From an uncultured Winogradskyella sp. (GTDB taxonomy: Bacteria > Bacteroidota > Bacteroidia > Flavobacteriales > Flavobacteriaceae), in contig NZ_CANMCZ010000002.1 in assembly GCF_947496485.1 (NCBI RefSeq), forward strand, positions 434,001 to 498,000: a stretch of DNA of 64,000 nt, written 5' to 3'. Positions 1 through 10,451 of the stretch are shown here, in pieces. Within the stretch, counting starts at the first letter, position 1; each line of letters opens with the position of its first letter. The notes below the pieces were generated by a model, which had not been told where the DNA came from, ran no database searches, and was given only the letters and a program-made list of their open reading frames with translations. The position numbers and the translations under genes were made by a program.

Positions 1-42
1 TTAAAACTAATAAACTACATATTATAAGGCTATTAACTTGTC

Positions 43-1902
43 TTAGAATTTATAGAAATAATAATTATCAGTACTTATGACTTTCATTTGACTCTTAAAT
101 AAAACTTTTATTAGTATTGAGCTTTTAATTAATAATTCAGCTTCTTCTTTAGTAACTTCATACTCTTCATTTACTTTCCATTTTTCGTCATATTTGGAAA
201 GTTCATCATCAATGACTTCTTGTGTCAATTCTGTGACTTCAATCATTAATTCTTTCGCATACCATTTTTCATCTTGATATATGGTATAGCTTATAGAACT
301 TTCGAGATCAATTAGCAATAATGTATTATCATAAATTAAAGAATTATTAATTATTGGAATACCCTTATAATTGGCATATGAAAACTTATCCTCTGATTCT
401 TGCAAATATTCGATCTCCCGATTACTATTTAAAAGCTCTACCCCTTTCCAGTCTGTAAATATTGTGTATTTAGATTTATCCTCTATTGCATTGATCTTTA
501 AATCAATATCTTTTTTCAAATTCTTGTTTTCAATAAAATCTTTCTTACTGCCCAAAATAGAATAAAATTGTCTTTCAATATCTCTAGCTAATTTTGCACC
601 AACATCACTTGCCCCATAAACGAAATTATCTTTTCCTTCAATGAACATTGATTTCATCTTGTTATACAAATTAAAATAGCCTAAACCATCAATTTCTTTG
701 ATATTATCAAGATATTCAACACAATTATACCTCTTTAAAACTTCTGGAATAATATTATTGTTATTCCAATTTTTTAGAACAGACTCTTTAAATTCTTGAA
801 TTTTTATAGGTGATAATTCTTGATCAACTACATCAGCATAATAACTTAATTCTTGTTTCTTTTTTAATTCTTGAAGAGTATTGAGGATATCATTTTTACT
901 TGAATTAAATATTTCTTTAAGGTTTTTTTCTTGATGATTTTGATATAAAAATTGATTCCATATTTCTTCTAGATTAATTTCAATTCTATTAAGAATTTCT
1001 TTTATATCATTTATTAGAAATTTGAAAGAATCATTTAAATTAATCTCATTATTAAATCTTGAAATAACAAATCTTCTATTGTGCAAAAGTAAAATTGTAA
1101 ACCCAAAATTCAGCCAATCTCTGGATGAAAGAGCCATATAAGCTTTTCCAGATTTATGTTTTTTTAATTCCCAATTGTCTATTTCAAGAAAACCATTAAA
1201 AGCTCTTGTTTTTAATTCAACAAATACTTCAAAAAGCTTAATATTATTTTTAAATTTAAGCTCGTTTACGATATTCTCATTGAGTTTAAAATTTTCTAAT
1301 TCTGTTATAGATATCTTATTATTTGAGTAACTAAAGACTAACCAAGAATAAACAGAAATATAAAAACTTCTATGCATAAATCTAATTTCTTCTATTGCTT
1401 TTCTTTGGACGTCTGATTTAGACTCTCTTAAATCAAACCAAGATGATATTTGATTTACTTCTTCAAATAATTTGTTGAAGTTTTTATAATCCTTTGCGTC
1501 TATAATTACTTTTGTTAATTGAATTAAGGACCAATAGTTAATTTCAGCAAAGGTTGTTTCAATTTCGTAATTGTTTTTTTCATCATTATTAATATTCGAA
1601 ATACTGTAAAAATTTATGATTTCTCTATAACTAATTGCTAAATAATTAACTATAAGATTCTTGTGTTTTTGACTAACATTTGGATATAACCAAGTTGAAA
1701 GAATAATTAAATCTCTAAATGCTGAAATTGAATTTTGACTTCTTGAACTATAAATTTTCTTTCTGATAAATAAAATGATACTTACAAAAATCTCATCATT
1801 ATCTAATCTTGCAGAATCTCTTAATGAAATATAAAGGATATTTACCGCTTTGGGGAAATAAACTTTTGATTCATATTTACTATAGCTATGGCCTAAAAAC
1901 AT
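43..1902 (-). CDS. Uncharacterised 619-aa soluble protein, translationally coupled to upstream membrane protein
   Basis: Long ORF; start codon shares one nucleotide with the stop of the 1902..3077 ORF (TAATG); no recognised motif. Confidence 0.75.
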   Translation of the reverse strand: MFLGHSYSKYESKVYFPKAVNILYISLRDSARLDNDEIFVSIILFIRKKIYSSRSQNSISAFRDLIILSTWLYPNVSQKHKNLIVNYLAISYREIINFYSISNINNDEKNNYEIETTFAEINYWSLIQLTKVIIDAKDYKNFNKLFEEVNQISSWFDLRESKSDVQRKAIEEIRFMHRSFYISVYSWLVFSYSNNKISITELENFKLNENIVNELKFKNNIKLFEVFVELKTRAFNGFLEIDNWELKKHKSGKAYMALSSRDWLNFGFTILLLHNRRFVISRFNNEINLNDSFKFLINDIKEILNRIEINLEEIWNQFLYQNHQEKNLKEIFNSSKNDILNTLQELKKKQELSYYADVVDQELSPIKIQEFKESVLKNWNNNNIIPEVLKRYNCVEYLDNIKEIDGLGYFNLYNKMKSMFIEGKDNFVYGASDVGAKLARDIERQFYSILGSKKDFIENKNLKKDIDLKINAIEDKSKYTIFTDWKGVELLNSNREIEYLQESEDKFSYANYKGIPIINNSLIYDNTLLLIDLESSISYTIYQDEKWYAKELMIEVTELTQEVIDDELSKYDEKWKVNEEYEVTKEEAELLIKSSILIKVLFKSQMKVISTDNYYFYKF

Positions 1903-3077
1903 TATTCAAAATTTTGTGTATATAAATCAATTATTACTTCTAAGTCACTGAGTGTTTTTTTCACTCCTTTATGATTTCTTTTATATATACTATCATTAAA
2001 ATCATCACTAATAAACTCCAATTTCTCATCTAACTCGTCCTGGGCATGTGTTTTCTCTAATGTCTTTTTTGAAAATTTATATTCTTTAAGAATAAAGTTT
2101 TCCCTAATCTTACTAATTGAAATTCCTAATGATTTAAAGAACTTGTTATCCTTAAATTTTTCATTTTCTTTTTCAAAAGCTAATAGAAGATAGTCTGAGC
2201 CTGGAATGAAATACTGTCCAAGATGTAATGGAACAAATTGTTTTATTTGAAAGCCTTTAGTCTTTTTGAATAATTTTTTAAGATGAATATCCTTTAAATA
2301 CTTCCCTTTATTTTCATCTTGATTATAGATGTAATGTAAATCTTCTCTTGTATCATCAGCAAAGAAATGTGTTGCATTACTTATTTCTTGAAATTTTATT
2401 TCTTTAAAAGAGTCTTGCATAATTTTTTTGCTTTTAATTTCAAAAAGCTGATGAAAAATATTTAATGCACATATTCTTTTTGTGTCTTCTAAATAAACTT
2501 CTTTTAATTTACTTGGTTGGATAATTTCAAATATTCTAACATATAATGAAACTAAAAGAAATAAAAATATCAGAATCAAATAGAAGTCTAGAATTAATAG
2601 ATTTTGAAGTTTTTCAAAAGGTAAAGTAACACTTAATAGCTTTTGAACAATCAAGGAAACAACCAATCCAAAGCCATAATAAGCAACTATTTCGTAATTA
2701 ACATATCGGACTACTAATTTTATATTAGAGTCTATAAATTCTTTTAAAAAATTAAATAAGAATGTAGTTACAATTAGAGTTACAGAAATGAATGTTCCAA
2801 TATATAAAGTGTATTCGTGCAAAATTTTATCTGCATAGTTTTTATCTATTTCAATAAAATTAAGGTACTTTAAAAGGCTTATTTCATTAAAATTAAAAGA
2901 AAACATTACAGCCAAAACCCCTAATGTAAGATGTAATAAAAAATAATGATACCACTTTGTTCTGAGTAATATTTTATTTTTTAATAAAAACAGCTTGTTT
3001 TCTCTTTTTAATAATTTGTATAAATCATTATGTTCTTCTTTTATACTTTTATTAAATTTTGTTGATAGTTTGGACAT
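1902..3077 (-). CDS. Uncharacterised membrane protein (about 4 TM segments, cytoplasmic C-terminal region)
   Basis: Long ORF with hydrophobic stretches (YHYFLLHLTLGVLAVMF, YIGTFISVTLIVTTFLFNFL, YYGFGLVVSLIVQKLL, LILDFYLILIFLFLLVSLYV). Confidence 0.75.
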   Translation of the reverse strand: MSKLSTKFNKSIKEEHNDLYKLLKRENKLFLLKNKILLRTKWYHYFLLHLTLGVLAVMFSFNFNEISLLKYLNFIEIDKNYADKILHEYTLYIGTFISVTLIVTTFLFNFLKEFIDSNIKLVVRYVNYEIVAYYGFGLVVSLIVQKLLSVTLPFEKLQNLLILDFYLILIFLFLLVSLYVRIFEIIQPSKLKEVYLEDTKRICALNIFHQLFEIKSKKIMQDSFKEIKFQEISNATHFFADDTREDLHYIYNQDENKGKYLKDIHLKKLFKKTKGFQIKQFVPLHLGQYFIPGSDYLLLAFEKENEKFKDNKFFKSLGISISKIRENFILKEYKFSKKTLEKTHAQDELDEKLEFISDDFNDSIYKRNHKGVKKTLSDLEVIIDLYTQNFE

Positions 3078-3232
3078 TGTTCTCGTTAAACTTTATATAT
3101 AAATATACTGCAATATGTTAAAGAAATTATAGATTATTCAAGAAACAAATGCATCATCTGTATCAGAGCTGCAATTCCTGAGATTTGTCCATAAAAATTT
3201 GATTACCATAAGACACATTTTTACAACATGTA

Positions 3233-6200
3233 TTAAATGCCCCAATCAGATAGGAACTCCCTTTTACGGGCAGTCTCAATACTTCTTAGATAGTAGTTAA
3301 CACGGTCATCTAATATTTGTATGTAGGGCAGCATCTTTATATCTCCTTTTGCTTGGAGATGATTAATATAGCCATTTAATTCCTCAATCCTACTTTGGTA
3401 CCTAGGGATGATACTACCTGAATAAGTTATGCTAGAAACAACAAAATCCAAATTTCTGAATGTATCAACATCAACTTCTTTATCCAATATTAAGTCTAAA
3501 AACTCGTAACGGTCATTTCTAAAAATTGAAACAACTACGTTAAAGACGGTAAAGATGGCGCTTTTATCAGTTTTTTCACTTAGGTAATCTCTCAAAAAAG
3601 TTAACTGTGTCTCATCATTTGATTGAAAAATCTTGGTTATGGAATCTGAACTGTCGGAAATTCTATGGAATTTATTGGTATAGTCCAGTATCCTCGTAAA
3701 AACCTCTGAATGTTTTTCCATTGTCCAAAGTTTCCGAAAATCATTCTCAAACAATGCGGAATTGGACAAGTAATGCAACTTATCAAAATGTGAATCCATT
3801 AGCTTAACAATGAAACCAGGTTCGATTTCCAATATTGACTTAAGTACCTCCAAAGAATAATCAAAGTGTCTTTCATAGCTATCTACAATAAGATATAAAT
3901 CACAGATTGTTTTGAACTCGCTTTTATATATTTCCGGATAATTCGAGCATATATATTCAAAGAATTCTTTTGGTATATAAACTCTAGATTTTTTAGCCCT
4001 TTTTGATATAGTGCTAAGTACTTTGACCACTACATCGTCAACGTCCTTAAAATATTTTTCAAATCTTTGGAGCAGTTTAGTGATAAACCAAAAGTTCTTA
4101 ATCTGATTGCTCCCCAAATACTTTAAAAAATGGTCAAAATCCTTTTCTCGAAGATTACTATTGGAAATATTTACATGGAGCGTTGGTAGGTCATAGATAA
4201 ACTCCCTCTTGTTTAGAACTGAGCGAAACTTTTCAACCTTATCAAAACCCATCCTTAACTTGGTAAAGAATTTTCTTGGTATATTCGATTCATATCTACT
4301 TCGAGCAAACTTTTGATATAGAATTAGAAATTGATCAAAATCTCTATTACCTAGAAAAACAAGTAGTCTAGAAACTGATTCTGTCACCCTATAAAAATCA
4401 TTAGAAATGAAGTCCTTATTCTCAAGAATGACACTATAATCATTGAAAATTTCAGTCAAATTTTCTAATTCCCATCCATTCAGAAGTGCTTTAAACTTAT
4501 TGTTGAGATAATTCTGGTATTTATCATATTCTAAACGAATCTCTTTCCTCGAAAAAGACCCATCAGTGACAGTATTGTATAGTTTAAAGGCAGAATTGTC
4601 AAGCATTTTCAAAAGTACTTTATCAACTGTAAGACCTAGCCATTCGAGTTTACCAATATATTTTTCAATTAGAACACAATCTATAAATTCATTTTTGTCT
4701 AATTCATTATCAAAAAAGTTTAATATCAAGTCTTTGTCATGAAGAATCACATCTTCATTTTTTTCGTGATAACTTAGGTTCTGCGTGTATTCTAGAATGC
4801 ACTTCTGAACACTAGATTTTAAAGAATCGTTCGAATACTTACTGAAAATGAATTCCCAAAGATTATTTCTGAGTTTTATTTGCTCTTCTGAAAGGAAAAC
4901 AGCATAAGTTCCAATGCTAATTTCTTTCCCGTAACTCGTTGTCGCTCTAAAAGTGTCTTTTAAAAAAGTAGGAGCAATAAACAGAATGAGTTTAGAGATA
5001 AAAATCTCATTTTCTTTAAGCTTTTTGAATAAGAACTTGAACAGTTCAGTCTGAGTTGAATAATCATGATAAAAGGAATTTTTTGACATGACAAAGCTCT
5101 GTACACATGCTTTCAGGAATTTTTGAAATCGCTGTTCACTTCTTAAACAATATTCAAGTAAAACATTCAGTGAAAGGTTAAAGTGTTCTTTTCTTAAATT
5201 TTGAAATTTAAGTAATAAGTCAATCTGTTTGTCACCATAGGAATTAAGATGGTTTTTATTCCAGATTTCGAAATTAAAACCATTATAATCTACTTTTGGC
5301 TCTTTTTCAATCATTTCCGAAATGAACGAAAGTGTCTCAATGGGAATAAAACAATAGAAATCTTTGATGAATGGTAAAGCAATTCTATTACCCCCTCTAT
5401 TTTTCCATGACTCCTTAATATCAGTTTGAACTAGACTGAAAACTTCTTTAAAATTGAAATTGTTTATTTGTTGAATTAAAATCCAACCCAAACCAAATCC
5501 AGCGTCTTTATGAAAGTAAATCTCTAATAACTTTGTGAATGGGATTGTTTTTTCCTTTAAGAAAATTAGAAAAATTAGGTATTCACCAAGAATTTGGTCT
5601 GCTATTTTATATGCATTAAACAATTCATCTGCTATCTCAATTTTGAATAAGGTCTTTAGATGAATTTGAAGTTTTTCTTTATCTATTCCGAAGTAATGTT
5701 CAATCTCCTTTATTTGGTCGGTATTAGAAAAATCTATTGTTCTAAAAAGGGATAAAATACCCATTACCTTTAATAATTCTTGGTCTTCAAATTTGTCAAC
5801 TGTTTCCCTAACAGAAGAAAAATACTCGTGCATTATCTGTGCAGGGTTATTAAGCTTTTCCAGCTCACCTTTGTTACCTGCTTCGGCAGCCATAACAGCA
5901 AGTCTAGGATTACCTTTAGAAATCTCCCAAATTCTGTCAGCCCAATAATCATTGATATTAAAATCATTGGATTGTAGGATTTTCTTAAGCTCTTCCCTCT
6001 GGAAGACCTCGAAGTATATGGTAGTAGGTTTGTCAAGTAAATGCCCTATTTCATGCAGCACGTAATTTCTTATTGTAAGAATTATTTTCAACTTTCCTTT
6101 ACCAGTTCTTTTATTTTTAAAGTTGATTAAGTAATCGAGGTTTGATTTTAATCTATTGGCATCATCTACTAATATAATGTAATCAACATCAGGCAAAAGG

Positions 6201-6943
6201 AAATTTTGTAAGTCGTCCCAAAGATTTAGCACACCATTTGCACGAATAACCTTTGGATGATAGTTGTCGTACTTAGCTAAAAAAATCCTTATTAATTCTA
6301 TAGCGAACTTAGTTTTTCCAGTTCCTGCTGCTCCCGTTAAAATTAGTATGTCCTTTGTATTCAGACTTTCTAGTCCTTCGGAAAGCTCCGTTTCTCTATT
6401 ATAAAATTTGTTTAAAAGAGTGGTAGCAAATTTTGATTTTTGATATTCTTCAATAAACTCAGGCATTTCAAGAATTTGCCATGTATCAATGGGCAATCCA
6501 AGCTTTCGAGCTAGTGAAGGATAGTTTTTGAATATTTGGTTTGCAAAATTTTTTATACTTAACACCTCAAGTTTAGTCTCTTTTGAATATGTGGATAGGT
6601 GCTTTTTTAAGTCATCATAATCAGAGACATCTATAACCGAATTACAAATCAAAATAATCTTTACAATACCATCTTTAGGAACATCTGTCTGTTTAAAGCA
6701 ATGACTGATGTCAGCCTTTAACTTTGATAATATATTATCAGTCTTAGTTGTAATCTCGTTATAAATATAGTAGTCGCCAATCGGAATAAAATTATCTGGT
6801 GTACCAATTTTGGACTTTTCCTTTCCTAATACAAAACCTGTTGGGAAAACGTGAGAATAACGATAAACAAGATATTGTCTACTAAGGTTAGCAAATACAT
6901 CTCCGTTACATTCTTTAAGAGCAGCTTCAATTCTAGTAATCAT
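3233..6943 (-). CDS. STAND-type P-loop NTPase with PD-(D/E)XK-like N-terminal domain and long C-terminal helical region; putative Avs-like defence protein
   Basis: Walker A GAAGTGKTKFAI, Walker B-like YIILVDDA; N-terminus GTPDNFIPIGDYYIYNEITT...KLKADI resembles PD...ExT nuclease-like domains; about 800-aa alpha-rich C-terminus. Confidence 0.65.
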   Translation of the reverse strand: MITRIEAALKECNGDVFANLSRQYLVYRYSHVFPTGFVLGKEKSKIGTPDNFIPIGDYYIYNEITTKTDNILSKLKADISHCFKQTDVPKDGIVKIILICNSVIDVSDYDDLKKHLSTYSKETKLEVLSIKNFANQIFKNYPSLARKLGLPIDTWQILEMPEFIEEYQKSKFATTLLNKFYNRETELSEGLESLNTKDILILTGAAGTGKTKFAIELIRIFLAKYDNYHPKVIRANGVLNLWDDLQNFLLPDVDYIILVDDANRLKSNLDYLINFKNKRTGKGKLKIILTIRNYVLHEIGHLLDKPTTIYFEVFQREELKKILQSNDFNINDYWADRIWEISKGNPRLAVMAAEAGNKGELEKLNNPAQIMHEYFSSVRETVDKFEDQELLKVMGILSLFRTIDFSNTDQIKEIEHYFGIDKEKLQIHLKTLFKIEIADELFNAYKIADQILGEYLIFLIFLKEKTIPFTKLLEIYFHKDAGFGLGWILIQQINNFNFKEVFSLVQTDIKESWKNRGGNRIALPFIKDFYCFIPIETLSFISEMIEKEPKVDYNGFNFEIWNKNHLNSYGDKQIDLLLKFQNLRKEHFNLSLNVLLEYCLRSEQRFQKFLKACVQSFVMSKNSFYHDYSTQTELFKFLFKKLKENEIFISKLILFIAPTFLKDTFRATTSYGKEISIGTYAVFLSEEQIKLRNNLWEFIFSKYSNDSLKSSVQKCILEYTQNLSYHEKNEDVILHDKDLILNFFDNELDKNEFIDCVLIEKYIGKLEWLGLTVDKVLLKMLDNSAFKLYNTVTDGSFSRKEIRLEYDKYQNYLNNKFKALLNGWELENLTEIFNDYSVILENKDFISNDFYRVTESVSRLLVFLGNRDFDQFLILYQKFARSRYESNIPRKFFTKLRMGFDKVEKFRSVLNKREFIYDLPTLHVNISNSNLREKDFDHFLKYLGSNQIKNFWFITKLLQRFEKYFKDVDDVVVKVLSTISKRAKKSRVYIPKEFFEYICSNYPEIYKSEFKTICDLYLIVDSYERHFDYSLEVLKSILEIEPGFIVKLMDSHFDKLHYLSNSALFENDFRKLWTMEKHSEVFTRILDYTNKFHRISDSSDSITKIFQSNDETQLTFLRDYLSEKTDKSAIFTVFNVVVSIFRNDRYEFLDLILDKEVDVDTFRNLDFVVSSITYSGSIIPRYQSRIEELNGYINHLQAKGDIKMLPYIQILDDRVNYYLRSIETARKREFLSDWGI

Positions 6944-7156
6944 ATAAAAAACAGTTGGTAAAGTATACCATTTCTGGAATTAAATTAAAATCAAACTATA
7001 TTGAATAGTAGGTTCTTTATTTTTCCGAAGGACTACTTAAATATTTAATACTTAATTCAATAATATTAATTAATAAATAGAAGAATTTAAATATAACTAA
7101 TTTCAATAAGTATATAATTACAACTTTGCGTAGTTTTTAAACAAGTTATTTACAAA

Positions 7157-7196
7157 ACACATTTTCCACCACTCCTCTACCCTTTCAAAAAAAGAG
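7157..7196. repeat. Dispersed repeat family, partial copy E
   Basis: ACACATTTTCCACCACTCCTCTACCCTTTCAAAAAAAGAG matches the 5' block of copies A-C. Confidence 0.75.
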
Positions 7197-7235
7197 CACA
7201 AGGTTTGGTCATAAAGAAACTTATATTTGAAATAG

Positions 7236-8045
7236 TTAATTATTCTGTTCTTCTCTTTTACCTAGATTCACCTTAAAAACGCTAAAGCCAACTCCGAAAC
7301 CAATCCATTTATCACCATTACTTTGCCAATTAAACACGCTTTGATTATTAATATGATCCCATCCTAGGTATAGACCTACTTGAACTCTTTCATATTGTAG
7401 CATTAAACCCGTTAATATTGTTAAAGTTGAAACGTCTTGAGGTTGAATTGTTCCTTCACCTGTATATGAAGTATTAGATTCATTTAAACCAACAGTACCT
7501 ATACCAGCACCTAATTGTATATTAAATGAAGTTCCCAGAAAAGAACCTAACTTAAAGCTTACTGTAGAATTAAAGTTAAACTCTGTGTCAAACCCTAAAT
7601 TATCATCTGGACGAGCTTTAAAGGGCAACGATAAAATTCCGATAGATATTCTATCATTCTTTTTTGTTAAATCTAAACCTTCATAAAATCGATCAAAATT
7701 TACTCTAGATATAGTATATATTTTGCCATTATATTCTGAGATTTTTTTTTGATTTTCAGCATCACTACTGTCAGAACTAAACCAATTTGATGTATCATCA
7801 AAATTTATTGCTCTAAGTTCAACTATATTTGAGGTTATCCTTATTATCTTATACTTATAACCTGCTTCTAAATAAATTCTATTATTATTTGCAGTATCTA
7901 TATTTGTAGTAACTCCAATTATAGTAGCTCCAGAATCAACTGGAACATCTGCCGTTAATTTAATAATTTCCCCAGATTCTTGAGCGTTAAGAATTGATAA
8001 AAAGAATATTAAAAAAATTAAAGAAAGGTTTTTTTTTAAAATCAT
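7236..8045 (-). CDS. Secreted/outer-membrane hypothetical protein
   Basis: Signal peptide MILKKNLSLIFLIFFLSILNAQ; C-terminal alternating beta-barrel-like pattern. Confidence 0.6.
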   Translation of the reverse strand: MILKKNLSLIFLIFFLSILNAQESGEIIKLTADVPVDSGATIIGVTTNIDTANNNRIYLEAGYKYKIIRITSNIVELRAINFDDTSNWFSSDSSDAENQKKISEYNGKIYTISRVNFDRFYEGLDLTKKNDRISIGILSLPFKARPDDNLGFDTEFNFNSTVSFKLGSFLGTSFNIQLGAGIGTVGLNESNTSYTGEGTIQPQDVSTLTILTGLMLQYERVQVGLYLGWDHINNQSVFNWQSNGDKWIGFGVGFSVFKVNLGKREEQNN

Positions 8046-8140
8046 AATTCATAAGGTTTTATTGTTAATTTTTATATACGTACGTGTTTAGTTTAAATCG
8101 TTAAGAGATTCTTATGGTTTAGTAGAATGAGTAATGATTC

Positions 8141-9277
8141 TTAATTTAGTGTAGGCATAAAAAATTTATCTAAACTAAGAGTTATTCCAAATTGTGTTGA
8201 ATATATGATGTCATCATACCTTATGTTAAGATAATCTCTACCATAAAAAATTGAAACAAAATAACCCACTGTTCGATGGTTGTCTGGTGACAATTCAAAC
8301 AAACCCTTAATTCCCATGCGATATTTACTTCCACCATCATCATTAATGTTGGATAAGAAGCTATCTAAATTTCCTAATATATATACCAATTCTGTTCTTA
8401 AGTGTAGTGCTAACCTGCTTTTTGGCATTGCTTTTCTATAATCATATTTAAAAAGTAATCTATCCTTGCCATAAGATTTTTCCTGTTGTTCTGAAAACGC
8501 AAGTACAGATTCTTCAGTACCTAAATCTCTTCGGTATCCTAGACTAAACTGATGCAATGAACTTGCTTCTTTATTGTATCGTCCATAGGTAATCTCATTA
8601 TAAATATAATTAGTTGAAAAATCTCCATCTAAATAAGAGTTTCGTCTAACTTGAGGAATATTTTCATCAGGTATGAAAAAAAAACCAGGTGCTTGACCAT
8701 TACTGTAATGATGAAGCCTCACTAAATGATTTAAGAAGTGTATGTTAGTATCTTTACTATTAATTTTTTCAAAAGAGTCATTATTTTTCCAAATCCAGCC
8801 TGTATAATTATTATACAGAGAAAAATACCAACTAATACCAACTTTATGACTACTTGGAATTATAGGTTTGGAATCATCTAATGTCATTCTAAATGTTCCA
8901 TTATAATCAAAAGTTATCATTTGCCTTTTATTAACATCCCATGAGTCATTTTTGCCAAAAAAGAGAGGGAAACTTAAGTTCAAATTTGCCTCGATAAGAT
9001 TAAAATCACTATTAGTACCTTCTCCCTGTCTTAACGGAATTCTTCGCTCATCAATTGATGGAGAAAAAGGAAGAATTGATAGGTATGATGGTGATTGATT
9101 TGCTACCCATGACCTTTGAAGCAAATAGTAAATTGTCTTTTCGTGTTTAACTTGCAATGAATCTTGACGGTTTAACAAATAAGCATCATTTTGAGAATAA
9201 CAAAATATACTGCTAAAAAGTAGTATTATGCCTAAAAAATAATTAGCGTGGAAATATCTTATTAATCGTAGCTCCAT
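8141..9277 (-). CDS. Outer-membrane beta-barrel protein, possibly phospholipase A (OMPLA)-like
   Basis: Signal peptide; HHYSNGQ matches the HxSNG active-site pattern of OMPLA; aromatic-rich strands. Confidence 0.4.
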   Translation of the reverse strand: MELRLIRYFHANYFLGIILLFSSIFCYSQNDAYLLNRQDSLQVKHEKTIYYLLQRSWVANQSPSYLSILPFSPSIDERRIPLRQGEGTNSDFNLIEANLNLSFPLFFGKNDSWDVNKRQMITFDYNGTFRMTLDDSKPIIPSSHKVGISWYFSLYNNYTGWIWKNNDSFEKINSKDTNIHFLNHLVRLHHYSNGQAPGFFFIPDENIPQVRRNSYLDGDFSTNYIYNEITYGRYNKEASSLHQFSLGYRRDLGTEESVLAFSEQQEKSYGKDRLLFKYDYRKAMPKSRLALHLRTELVYILGNLDSFLSNINDDGGSKYRMGIKGLFELSPDNHRTVGYFVSIFYGRDYLNIRYDDIIYSTQFGITLSLDKFFMPTLN

Positions 9278-9452
9278 AATATCATCTATTTTGATTTTAT
9301 AATAAACAATGCTAAGGGTTTAATAAAAAAAACCATAACATACCCAACAGTGGGTAAATTAGATAATTAAAAAGAGCTATTAATTCTTAAAAGGGAGGAT
9401 TAATCACTAATAATTAAGTGATTACGTAAATATAAAAAAAATATTTCAAATT

Positions 9453-9841
9453 CATTCCACACACATTTTTCGCCACTCTTCTGCCCTTTCAGAAAAAGAG
9501 TGTTTCATTAACTGAGTAAAGATGAATATAGATTAAATTTTTCTAGAATAAGATTACTAACATGCGCTTTTAACCACATCGAAGATTCATGAGTTCTTTA
9601 ATTTAAAATAGAAATCTGGCGAATAAAGCCCATCTTTACATAACGCAAGTACATTATAGGACAAATGCTATTATTGATTATTTAGTCAAAGTGTACCATT
9701 TGTCAACTATAATGATATTATGTAAAATATCCCAGAAGCTTTAGTATTATTGGTTTTAATGTGTCGTACTTGGGCATTAAACTAGAAATGGTTTGCTTCG
9801 CAGAGTTAAAAAAGCATTTGTCCTATAATTTGCCGTTATGT
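9453..9841. repeat. Dispersed repeat family, copy A (with terminal inverted repeat)
   Basis: Shared blocks: ATTCCACACACATTTTT, AACATGCGCTTTTAACCACATCGA, ACATAACGCAAGTACATTATAGGACA, TATGTAAAATATCCCAGAAGCTTTA, GTACTTGGGCATTAAACTAGAAA. Confidence 0.95.
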
Positions 9842-10400
9842 CAAATGTCCGCTGTCAACCGCATATTGCGTTGATAAAATCAAATTACTATTGTAATTTA
9901 TTTTATATGCAATTTCCAGCCGCTTGCCAGCCGCACAATAAAAGCTACGTTTTAGTAATCATTAAAATTTTGAGGTATTTGGATATTTGTACTGCATATT
10001 TTTTTCTACGCGATTCTCATGGCATTCCATAAGAGCTAAAATTTTGAAAAGGCAAAATTCTTAGCACTTATTATATTCTTTTGTTCTATTAGAACAGTTC
10101 TAATAAACTGCATTAATATTATGTAAAATAGAACTAGTAATTGTATTTTATAAATTGATACTCAATCAATTTCCAAAACAGTATGTAAAATAGAATTTGA
10201 ATCTTTAGAACTCACCAAGTTTTAGGTGATATCTTTTTTTCTTGTTAAAAAAAGAAACAAAAAAAACAAGACTGCATATAATTTTGGAAACAATTACGGC
10301 TCGTTACGCTACATTTTAGGAAACTTCAGAACTTGTTAAGATTGCTTTGAAATCCTATTTAAAATTATAATTCTTAAGAATATGCATTATTAACTCCCTA

Positions 10401-10451
10401 AAATCTTACGCTCCACTCACCTATTGTTTTAGCCAAAATTTTATGAGGTCG
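10401..10451. repeat. Second shared block of the cassette-flanking repeat (left)
   Basis: CACCTATTGTTTTAGCCAAAATTTTATGAGGTCG, closely similar to 18411..18444; abuts the stop codon of the 290-aa ORF. Confidence 0.85.

Noticed and set aside
5780-6036. Short ORFs on both strands inside the STAND gene
   Set aside because: Embedded in a long, motif-supported ORF; no independent evidence
9838-10032. 64-aa plus-strand ORF starting inside the terminal inverted repeat of copy A
   Set aside because: Cysteine/aromatic-rich odd composition, start codon within repeat sequence, no supporting signal; likely chance ORF
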